From an uncultured Mediterraneibacter sp. (GTDB lineage Bacteria > Bacillota > Clostridia > Lachnospirales > Lachnospiraceae): a stretch of 12,613 bases of DNA. A program made the translations under genes and the position numbers. Of this stretch, positions 1-5,775 are shown in pieces. The DNA is taken from NCBI RefSeq assembly GCF_934330165.1, contig NZ_CAKRGI010000044.1, positions 1 to 12,613 on the forward strand, given 5' to 3'. The first letter of the stretch is position 1. Each line of letters starts with the position of its first letter. Under the pieces are notes generated by a model. The model saw only the letters and a list, made by a program, of their open reading frames with translations, searched no databases and was not told where the DNA came from.

Positions 1-2
1 TC

Positions 3-379
3 TAACAAACGCTGCAAAGTGTCTTCGGAACGCTCCTGCTAATGCACCTGCTCAGGAACACCCTGCTTTCCGCTGCCACTCACAATAAGAAGTTTTTCCG
101 ACTCCGCAGCGTATTCACTCAACAATGCAAATTTAAAAACGTTAGAAAGAAGCCGGATGGTTATTGACCAGGATAAACGACCTGCAAAACGCAGGATATA
201 ATATCTTAGTTGGTAACCTTCCGGCTCTTTATTTCTTACTGAAATTTCGTGTTTGTTGGGAGAAAATGTCCCGGTGCGAGGAACGCTTTCTGACTTGAAA
301 AGCCAAATATCCGCACTTGCTGCTGCGTGAGCAGTGCATTGACAGGGAGCGTTCCGAAGACACTTTGCCCAACTTGTTA
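3..379. repeat. Long interrupted inverted repeat, arms 3-54 and 328-379
   Basis: The two 52-nt arms are complementary at 42 positions. They pair as 3-8/374-379, a 5x5 internal loop, 14-36/346-368 without a mismatch, a 4x5 internal loop, 41-46/335-340, a one-base bulge at 47, then 48-54/328-334. The arms enclose 273 nt. A perfect 23-bp core at this spacing is far beyond chance. It could be the closing stem of a structured RNA or the inverted ends of a mobile element. The left arm nearly touches the window edge, so the repeat may continue further out. Confidence 0.85.
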
Positions 380-398
380 AGGAACGTAAATGCGAGTG
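39..398 (-). other. Stop-free frame without ATG, possible gene remnant
   Basis: Between a TGA at 399-401 and a TAG at 39-41 the minus strand has 119 sense codons with no stop. There is no in-frame ATG and no ribosome binding site before a usable start. The translation has a protein-like middle, including FAGRLSWSITIRLLSNVFKF and an ending near SGSGKQGVPEQVH. The same frame stays open for twelve codons past the TAG, to the window edge. I recognise no family. It lies entirely within the strongly structured region, so it may be a by-product of conserved RNA structure, or the decayed remnant of a coding element. Confidence 0.15.
146..230. other. Local hairpin with nested small stem-loop
   Basis: The outer stem pairs 146-149 with 227-230 (bulged A150) and 151-157 with 220-226. 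After one U-U mismatch it continues at 159-168 with 209-218, which includes three G-U pairs if read as plus-strand RNA. A nested 5-bp stem pairs 181-185 with 191-195 around a five-base loop. The G-U pairs at 164/213, 165/212 and 166/211 are the strongest hint that any RNA is made from the plus strand. Confidence 0.55.
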
Positions 399-493
399 TC
401 ATTGCACGAGCATTTCCACGTTTCTGTTACAAGTTGTCAACGGGCTGAGGTAAAGCGGGTCCTGCACTGCGATGCAACAACAAGTGCGGATAT
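307..493. repeat. Second long inverted pairing, 307-338 with 463-493
   Basis: Positions 307-319 are exactly complementary to 481-493 (13 bp). The helix continues to 326/474 with only two C/A positions, which become G-U in minus-strand RNA. After a short break, 331-338 pairs exactly with 463-470. Its left arm overlaps the right arm of the 3-379 inverted repeat at 328-338, so the two helices either exclude each other there or form a pseudoknot. It encloses the local hairpin at 370-436. Confidence 0.75.
370..436. other. Local long hairpin inside the structured region
   Basis: The stem pairs 370-377 with 429-436 (8 bp), 380-387 with 418-425 (8 bp, one G-U on the plus strand), 388-393 with 410-415 (6 bp, CC bulge at 416-417) and 396-398 with 405-407. 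The loop is 399-404. No T-run follows on either strand, so it is not an intrinsic terminator. Confidence 0.6.
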
Positions 494-555
494 GGACGCT
501 CTTCTGTTAAAAAACTTCCTGCTGCCGGGATATATGCTCTTCAACAAATACAAAT

Positions 556-1350
556 TTAACTTACAATACTCTTCCGAGGACATTTCTCCGCACAGATTCC
601 GCAATTAGTACATTTTTCTGCATCAATATGTGCAAGGAAATTTGTTACAGTAACGGCACCTGACGGGCAGTTCTTTTCGCACAATTTACATCCGATGCAG
701 CCAACCTGGCAGGCTTCCATCAGAGCCTTTCCTTTTTCATTGGAGTTACATTTTACAAAAGTCTTCTGACTGTAAGGAATCAGCTCAATCAGATGCTTCG
801 GACATGCGGCAATACATTTTCCACAGGCCCGGCAGACTTCTTTATTAACGGTTGCAATTCCGTCCACTATATGGATCGCATCAAACGGACAGGCTTTTAC
901 GCAAGAGCCGAAACCAAGGCATCCTGCATTGCAGCTCTTCGGTCCTCCATCCTGCATCTGACTTGCCATGAGGCAGTCCTGCACACCTGTATACTGATAT
1001 TCGGTCTTTGCTTTTTCACAGGTTCCTGCACATTTTACAAAAGCTACCTTTTTCTCCTGACTGTCAACGGAAACGCCCATAATCTCACCAATTTTTTCGG
1101 CAACCGGGGCACCACCAACAGGACAGCCATTTACTTCAGCTTCTCCTTTTACGATTGCTGCTGCAAGTCCGGAACATCCGGCATAGCCACAGCCACCACA
1201 GTTGTTGCCCGGAAGGACACCGAGAATGGCTTCTTCTCTTTCATCCACTTCTACTGCGAATTTCTTCCCTGCGATTCCAAGAAAAACTCCGATGAACAGA
1301 CCGGTTCCACCGACAACGACTGCCGCTAAAATAATTGCTGTAATAGTCAT
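556..1350 (-). CDS. rnfB: Rnf electron transport complex subunit B
   Basis: RnfB (264 aa) is the ferredoxin-like entry subunit of the Rnf ferredoxin:NAD+ oxidoreductase. It takes electrons from reduced ferredoxin on the cytoplasmic side. Residues about 4-26 form one membrane anchor. The Fe-S domain ligands C51, C54, C59 and C76 follow (CGGCGYAGC pattern). Next comes a cysteine-rich stretch at 107-154, including the family signature GCLGFGSCVKACPFDAI. Further ferredoxin motifs are CRACGKCIAACP at 173-184, CIGCKLCEKNCP at 218-229 and CTNCGICAEKCP at 247-258. The start follows GGAGGAAGGCAAA, 12 nt after rnfA stops. It is the last gene of the operon. The length and cysteine content fit the longer clostridial RnfB type. 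No clear terminator follows it. Confidence 0.97.
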   Translation of the reverse strand: MTITAIILAAVVVGGTGLFIGVFLGIAGKKFAVEVDEREEAILGVLPGNNCGGCGYAGCSGLAAAIVKGEAEVNGCPVGGAPVAEKIGEIMGVSVDSQEKKVAFVKCAGTCEKAKTEYQYTGVQDCLMASQMQDGGPKSCNAGCLGFGSCVKACPFDAIHIVDGIATVNKEVCRACGKCIAACPKHLIELIPYSQKTFVKCNSNEKGKALMEACQVGCIGCKLCEKNCPSGAVTVTNFLAHIDAEKCTNCGICAEKCPRKSIVS

Positions 1351-1362
1351 TTTGCCTTCCTC

Positions 1363-1986
1363 CTATATTAATCCTGAAAATCCAAAGAAAGCAATCGCCA
1401 TCAGACCTGCGGTAACAAGCACGATCGGAGTGCCTTTGAAGGATTCTGTAATATCATTGTATTCGATCTTTTCACGGATTCCAGCCATCAATACGATAGA
1501 AACGAGGAATCCCACAGCAGTTGCAAATCCATTGACAACACCGGTAAGAAGTCCCATGCCTGTACTCATGTTATCGTAATAACCATTCTGTACATTGGTC
1601 AGGGCAACACCAAGTACTGCACAGTTTGTTGTGATCAATGGAAGATAAACGCCCAGTGCATTGTACAAAGATGGCATCGCCTTCTTCAGGAACATCTCGA
1701 CGAACTGAACCAGTGCGGCAATGACAAGAATGAATACGATTGTATTCAGATAGGATAACTCTCCTCCCAGAATATTCGGGTTGCCAAGGATAAATTTATA
1801 GATCAGACCGGTAACGAATGAAGCAATCGTGATAACGAATACAACGGCACTTCCCATACCGGCGGCTGTCTTTACATTTTTGGATACGCCAAGGAACGGA
1901 CAAATACCGAGAAACTGGCTCAGTACAACGTTATTGACAAATGCTGAACCTACGGCGATCAATAATAAATCTTGTAATGCTTTCAT
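1363..1986 (-). CDS. rnfA: Rnf electron transport complex subunit A
   Basis: RnfA (207 aa) is one of two homologous integral membrane subunits that form the core of Rnf, and it works together with RnfE. The protein is almost entirely hydrophobic, with about six predicted membrane helices. It opens with the typical region VNNVVLSQFLGICPFLGV. Two cysteines in the conserved core positions, C29 in GICPF and C122 in TTNCAVLG, match those known in RnfA/NqrE to bind an intramembrane iron-sulfur cluster together with the partner subunit. The ATG follows AAAGGAGGGG at good spacing. The gap to the rnfE stop is 17 nt, so the two are cotranscribed. The annotation is secure from motif, context and length, which is slightly above the roughly 190-200 residues usual for the family. 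Confidence 0.96.
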   Translation of the reverse strand: MKALQDLLLIAVGSAFVNNVVLSQFLGICPFLGVSKNVKTAAGMGSAVVFVITIASFVTGLIYKFILGNPNILGGELSYLNTIVFILVIAALVQFVEMFLKKAMPSLYNALGVYLPLITTNCAVLGVALTNVQNGYYDNMSTGMGLLTGVVNGFATAVGFLVSIVLMAGIREKIEYNDITESFKGTPIVLVTAGLMAIAFFGFSGLI

Positions 1987-2003
1987 TTAATATGTCCCCT
2001 CCT

Positions 2004-2720
2004 TTACTCGTCTTTTCCTGCAACAGTTTTCATCGCAATCGTATGTCCACCGCATGCCGCTGCATTTCCACAAGAGTCACAGCCGGCACCGCATCCTGCT
2101 GCTTCCGGTACTTTTTCCCCTTTTCTGGCAAGATTATTTTTTACTTTGTTCTGAAGTGCAACAAGGCAGGCAAGTACGAAAAATGCTCCGGGTGCAAGAA
2201 TAAAGATCGTAAACGGTTCATAAGGATCAGGAAGGATCTGAATATTGAAAATCTTTCCTGAACCGATCAATTCTCTGACAATACCGATGGAAGTCAGACC
2301 GACTGTAAACCCAAGTCCCATTCCAATTCCATCGAAAATAGATGGGATGACTGGATTTTTAGAAGCATAACTCTCTGCTCTTCCGAGAATGATACAGTTT
2401 ACAACGATCAGAGGAATATACAGACCAAGCGAATCATAAAGGCTCGGAACAAATCCTTCCATCAGGAAATCAACGATCGTTACAAATGAAGCAACAATCA
2501 CGATGAATGCCGGCATTCTGACTGAATCAGGAATGATCTTTCTGAGCATGGAGATCATCATGTTGGACATGATAAGAACAGCCGTTGTAGAAAGTCCCAT
2601 TCCAATTCCGTTGATGGCAGAAGTCGTAACTGCAAGAGTCGGACACATTCCGAGCATAAGAACGAAGGTCGGATTTTCTTTTACCAGACCATTCATTAAA
2701 CGTTCTGTACATTTATTCAT
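2004..2720 (-). CDS. rnfE: Rnf electron transport complex subunit E with Cys-rich tail
   Basis: RnfE (238 aa) is the membrane partner and paralogue of RnfA in the Rnf complex. The first 195 residues are the conserved multi-helix domain. C26 in LGMCPTLAV and C109 in VVNCIILGRAESY are the conserved cluster-binding positions. NPVIPSIFDGIGMGLGF is also family-typical. Beyond about residue 197 there is a polar extension with cysteines at 210, 214, 217 and 223 and the sequence CGGH at 223-226, followed by a short polar end. This tail is not part of the core family fold and may bind a metal or cluster; that is inference. The start overlaps the end of rnfG by 8 nt (ATGAATAA) and has GGAGGCGGTAGCA just upstream, so translation is coupled. 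Confidence 0.95.
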   Translation of the reverse strand: MNKCTERLMNGLVKENPTFVLMLGMCPTLAVTTSAINGIGMGLSTTAVLIMSNMMISMLRKIIPDSVRMPAFIVIVASFVTIVDFLMEGFVPSLYDSLGLYIPLIVVNCIILGRAESYASKNPVIPSIFDGIGMGLGFTVGLTSIGIVRELIGSGKIFNIQILPDPYEPFTIFILAPGAFFVLACLVALQNKVKNNLARKGEKVPEAAGCGAGCDSCGNAAACGGHTIAMKTVAGKDE

Positions 2721-3327
2721 TGCTACCGCCTCCTAACTCATTTTGAAAATACACGAGAGCAGCATCTACGGCATTTGTAACTGCATTTGTAGTAATGGTT
2801 GCACCGCTGATCGCATCGATCTTGTCGTCGCCCTCTTCTCCTGTCTTAGTATAAGAAAATGTCTCTACATTTTTATCTTTGAACTGATCTTTGAAAGTCG
2901 GCTCAGTTGATTTCATGCCAAGACCTGCAGTTTCACTGATACTGAGCATCTCAATTCCCTTTACGGTTCCATCGGCTTGGATACCGACCGAGATTTCAAT
3001 ATCTCCGCCATACCCCTCATGGGAAACAACATTGATGACATATCCGATGGTCTCACCGCTTTTATCTTTTCCAAGGGCAACTTCCTCGATATCATCGCTG
3101 GAATACCCGTTGGATTTTAAAATTTCAGAAGCGGCATCTGTATCAAGATTATCTACAGTTTCAAAAGAATCTGCATCGGACAGAACCGCTTGGAATGCTT
3201 CCTGCTTTGCCTTTGCTTTTGCATTGGCGATCGGTTCTTTCGTAACTCCGTATACAACACCGAGGAGCAGTCCGGCGATGACAGTGATCGCAGTGAGAAT
3301 GAATGCATTTTTAACTATTTTATTCAT
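2713..3327 (-). CDS. rnfG: Rnf electron transport complex subunit G
   Basis: RnfG (204 aa) is a flavoprotein subunit of Rnf with one N-terminal membrane helix (about residues 8-28) and a large FMN-binding domain. The FMN attachment motif SGATITT is at 174-180. In RnfG/NqrC proteins the threonine of S-G-A-T, here T177, carries FMN through a phosphoester bond. SETAGLGMKS at 131-140 is also typical. I set the start at the ATG sharing one base with the rnfD stop (TAATG), because GGAGGAGAGAAGTA lies directly upstream and the protein then begins with the expected anchor. A longer in-frame start at 3465 would add 46 residues that lie wholly inside rnfD. Coupled to rnfD upstream and rnfE downstream. 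Confidence 0.96.
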   Translation of the reverse strand: MNKIVKNAFILTAITVIAGLLLGVVYGVTKEPIANAKAKAKQEAFQAVLSDADSFETVDNLDTDAASEILKSNGYSSDDIEEVALGKDKSGETIGYVINVVSHEGYGGDIEISVGIQADGTVKGIEMLSISETAGLGMKSTEPTFKDQFKDKNVETFSYTKTGEEGDDKIDAISGATITTNAVTNAVDAALVYFQNELGGGSNE

Positions 3328-4259
3328 TACTTCTCTCCTCCTTTTCCAAATGGCTTTGGCAGGGTTGCCTTCTCGATCAGAGGAACGAGCAGGTTGCTGA
3401 TGATGATCGCATAAGATACACCTTCGGCAGAACCTCCGAAAAGACGGAACAGACCCGTCAGACATCCAAGGCAGATACCATAGACGATCTTTCCTTTACT
3501 GGTGATTGGAGAAGTGACATAATCTGTTGCCATAAACCATGCACCGAGCATGAGTCCACCACCGCATAAGTGTGCAGTAATGTACTGTGGGTCAAATCCA
3601 TGACCGCCGAATAAAGAAATAAAAATGACAAATGTTAATATGTAAGTTCCGGGAATCCGCAGATCGATCACGCCCATAAGGATCAGGAACATTGCTCCGA
3701 TCATCAGTGCAATGACAGAAGTTTCCCCAATCGTTCCACTGGTATTACCGATCAGCATTGCAAATGAATCTACAGATTCACCGGCTTTCAGATTCGCCAG
3801 AGGAGTTGGTCCTGTAACTCCGTCGTATACAAAGTTTGTCATCTTTCCAGCAAAGCAGATCAGAAGAAAGCAACGTGCACCAAGAGCCGGGTTCATGAAA
3901 TTCTGTCCCAGTCCTCCGAAAAGCTGCTTTACAACAATGATCGCAAAGAAAGCACCGACAACACCCATCCACCATGGAAGTGTCGGAGGAAGATTCAGTG
4001 CGAGAAGCAATCCTGTGACTACTGCACTGAAATCTTTGATAGTGACCGGTTTATGCATGAGTTTCTCCCAGAGATATTCAGCCAAAACCGCTGCTGCTAT
4101 AGTTACTACAATCAAAATCCACGCATTTTCATGCCGGAAATTCCAAATTCCAAAGAACGTTGCCGGAAGCAGGGAAATAACAACCATAAGCATAATATTA
4201 CTGCTGGTTACTTTATCCCGGATATGCGGAGAAGATGATACATTATAATTTTCGTTCAA
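3327..4259 (-). CDS. rnfD: Rnf electron transport complex subunit D (TTG start)
   Basis: RnfD (310 aa) is a polytopic flavoprotein subunit of Rnf, homologous to NqrB. Several hydrophobic helices are visible, for example 22-38, 47-62, 97-112, 182-197, 205-217 and 281-293. The region PALGARCFLL at 124-133 and TDYVTSPIT at 245-253 are family signatures. The covalent-FMN site is expected at T149-G-P-T152; the usual form is S/T-G-A-T, so proline replaces alanine here. The start is TTG at 4259, reading MNENYNVSSS. AGAGAGGTG sits just upstream (4267-4275), rnfC ends 15 nt before, and the next ATG is 22 codons in, within the first membrane helix. The stop shares one base with the rnfG start. Confidence 0.94.
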   Translation of the reverse strand: MNENYNVSSSPHIRDKVTSSNIMLMVVISLLPATFFGIWNFRHENAWILIVVTIAAAVLAEYLWEKLMHKPVTIKDFSAVVTGLLLALNLPPTLPWWMGVVGAFFAIIVVKQLFGGLGQNFMNPALGARCFLLICFAGKMTNFVYDGVTGPTPLANLKAGESVDSFAMLIGNTSGTIGETSVIALMIGAMFLILMGVIDLRIPGTYILTFVIFISLFGGHGFDPQYITAHLCGGGLMLGAWFMATDYVTSPITSKGKIVYGICLGCLTGLFRLFGGSAEGVSYAIIISNLLVPLIEKATLPKPFGKGGEK

Positions 4260-4266
4260 TTTTATT

Positions 4267-4275
4267 CACCTCTCT
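4267..4275 (-). promoter_or_regulatory. Ribosome binding site fixing the rnfD TTG start
   Basis: On the minus strand AGAGAGGTG begins within the rnfC stop region and lies 7 nt before TTG at 4259. No ATG in frame has a comparable site, so the non-ATG start is preferred. This would probably lower RnfD initiation unless it is coupled to rnfC translation. Confidence 0.6.
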
Positions 4276-5594
4276 TACTTTTTCTTCCTGTTGGCAAGTG
4301 CAATCTTACGCATAGAACCGATGGCCTGTTTCAACTGACGCTTCGCCGGACAGACATAACTGCAGGATCCACATTCTACACATTCCAGACCATTCCATGC
4401 CACAAAAGAAGCTTCATCCTGCCGTTTAGCGAAATCTGCCAGTCTGGATGGGATGATACGGCTTGGACATACATCGACACATCTTGCACAGTTAATGCAG
4501 GCAGTCTCAGAACTCTTCTTTACAATATCTTCCTTGAAGGCGAGAAGTGAAGAAGAAGTTTTAGTGACCGGTGCATCCAGAGTGACCATGGCAAATCCCA
4601 TCATCGGACCTCCGGAGATCAGTTTCTCAGGTTCCTCAGTGAACCCACCTGCCACTTCAATCAGTTCCTTATGGCTGATGCCAAGTGGTACAAGGAAATT
4701 CCCAGGTTCAGAGACTGCATCACCGCTGACGGTTACTACACGTTCCATCAGAGGTTTTCCGTTGATCACTGCATTATGAATCCCGATCAGGGTCTCTACA
4801 TTGTCCACAATACATCCGGCATCAGCAGGCAGCATGGAGGAATTGATCGCACGTCCGGTGACAGCATAGATCAACTGTCGTTCAGCCCCCTGAGGATATT
4901 TCGTCATTAATGCTTTCACATCCATTTTGGGTTCATCAGAAACTGCCTCCTGCAATTTTTCAATACAGTCCTTTTTATTATCTTCTACTGCGAAAATACC
5001 TCGTGCATTCGGGAACAGAGATAAAATAACACGCATTCCGCTTATAAGATCTTCCGTATATTCAAGCATTCTGCGGTAATCAGCAGTGATATAAGGTTCA
5101 CACTCAGCACAATTTGCAATAATATATTCAATCTTGTCAACATCTTTCGGGGAGAGCTTGACTTTGGTAGGAAAACCGGCACCTCCCATTCCTACAATAC
5201 CGGCATCTCCGATTTTGGAAATGATCTCCTCACGGGGCATCTCGGCGATAGGCTTAACCGGAGCATACTCTGCTTCCTGATATTTGCCATCATTCTGAAT
5301 TACGATACAATCAACTTTTGTCCCGGTTGGATTAAAATGCTTCTCCAAAGCTTTTACTTTACCGGATATAGAAGAATATATTGGAGCAGAAACAAATCCT
5401 CCCGCTTCAGCGATCATCTGACCTTTCAAAACCTGATCTCCTTTTTTTACAACCGGAACTGCAGGAGCACCGATATGCTGGGAGAGAGGATAGATAAGAT
5501 CACCTGTCGGTAAAAGAGATTTGATCGGCTGATCCTTTGAAAAACGTTTCCCGTCATCAGGATGTATTCCGCCTTTAAATGTCAAAAGTCCCAT
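4275..5594 (-). CDS. rnfC: Rnf electron transport complex subunit C
   Basis: RnfC (439 aa) is the peripheral cytoplasmic subunit of Rnf that reduces NAD+. The N-terminal part starts with MGLLTFKGGIHPDDGKRFSK, typical of the family. The nucleotide/flavin-binding loop is GIVGMGGAGFPTKVKL at 132-147, followed by NCAECEPYITAD at 161-172. The C-terminal part has two [4Fe-4S] ferredoxin motifs: C366, C369, C372, C376 and C405, C408, C411, C415. I set the start at the ATG at 5594, which has AGGAAGG at 5604-5610. An upstream in-frame GTG at 5642 would add 16 non-conserved residues through the Shine-Dalgarno. It is the first gene of the rnf operon, behind its own promoter. Confidence 0.97.
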   Translation of the reverse strand: MGLLTFKGGIHPDDGKRFSKDQPIKSLLPTGDLIYPLSQHIGAPAVPVVKKGDQVLKGQMIAEAGGFVSAPIYSSISGKVKALEKHFNPTGTKVDCIVIQNDGKYQEAEYAPVKPIAEMPREEIISKIGDAGIVGMGGAGFPTKVKLSPKDVDKIEYIIANCAECEPYITADYRRMLEYTEDLISGMRVILSLFPNARGIFAVEDNKKDCIEKLQEAVSDEPKMDVKALMTKYPQGAERQLIYAVTGRAINSSMLPADAGCIVDNVETLIGIHNAVINGKPLMERVVTVSGDAVSEPGNFLVPLGISHKELIEVAGGFTEEPEKLISGGPMMGFAMVTLDAPVTKTSSSLLAFKEDIVKKSSETACINCARCVDVCPSRIIPSRLADFAKRQDEASFVAWNGLECVECGSCSYVCPAKRQLKQAIGSMRKIALANRKKK

Positions 5595-5672
5595 TTTACG
5601 CTTCCTTCCTTTCTTAGAAGTGAACTGAACGTTACAGTACACTTTCTTTTTTCACAAAGTCCATTTTACTAA

Positions 5673-5701
5673 AATATGTACTAAAAATCCAGTTGTTTCA
5701 A
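5673..5701 (-). promoter_or_regulatory. Promoter for the rnf operon
   Basis: On the minus strand TTGAAA (5701-5696) is followed after exactly 17 nt by CATATT (5678-5673), a good sigma-A-type pair. Transcription would begin near 5666, leaving a leader of about 70 nt before rnfC. It lies between the rpsA terminator and rnfC, as expected for an independent operon. I see no riboswitch-like fold in the leader. Confidence 0.6.
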
Positions 5702-5721
5702 CATAATATTTGTCATGTATT

Positions 5722-5754
5722 GAAAAAGAGACAGCCGAAACCGACTGTCTCTTT
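5722..5754 (-). terminator. Intrinsic terminator after rpsA
   Basis: AAAGAGACAG (5754-5745 on the minus strand) pairs exactly with CTGTCTCTTT (5734-5725). Three more pairs, including one G-U, are possible inside on the minus strand, leaving a four-base loop. The stem runs into a T-rich end (CTCTTTTTC). It starts 21 nt after the rpsA stop and separates that operon from the rnf promoter. Confidence 0.9.
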
Positions 5755-5775
5755 AAAATATCTGCTTAATAAGAC

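Larger units (their letters stand above)
1..500. ncRNA. Candidate large structured RNA or palindromic element downstream of rnfB
   Basis: This stretch after the rnfB stop holds no recognisable gene but is dense in complementary segments. Seen directly: 3-8 pairs with 374-379, 14-36 with 346-368 (23 perfect base pairs), 41-46 with 335-340, and 48-54 with 328-334. Independently, 307-319 pairs with 481-493 and 331-338 with 463-470. Local hairpins sit at 146-230, 370-436, 71-111 (six pairs, 71-76/106-111) and 258-272 (four pairs). Where Watson-Crick pairing breaks, six positions would be G-U in RNA from the plus strand and three in RNA from the minus strand, a weak lean to plus. No promoter or U-tract terminator was found, and the left end may lie outside the window. 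Size and complexity recall large ornate bacterial RNAs such as GOLLD, ROOL or OLE, but I cannot match it to any. A MITE-like palindromic insertion is the main alternative. Confidence 0.42.

Noticed and set aside
1..500. CRISPR array
   Set aside because: The repeats are inverted, few, and not regularly spaced direct repeats.
505..545. Terminator for the rnf operon at the T6 run
   Set aside because: On the minus strand the bases before T6 form no stem of more than two or three pairs.
390..608. 72-codon open frame on the plus strand
   Set aside because: It overlaps the conserved 3' end of rnfB antisense, has no convincing ribosome site, and its composition follows the inverted-repeat sequence.
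793..1329. 178-codon plus-strand frame with many cysteines
   Set aside because: It is antisense to rnfB; the apparent cysteines reflect the complement of rnfB codons.
3328..3465. N-terminal extension of rnfG by 46 residues
   Set aside because: It lies inside rnfD, shows no family conservation, and the internal ATG at 3327 has an ideal ribosome site and membrane anchor.
5595..5642. N-terminal extension of rnfC from a GTG
   Set aside because: It reads through the Shine-Dalgarno of the ATG at 5594 and adds basic, non-conserved residues before the family start.
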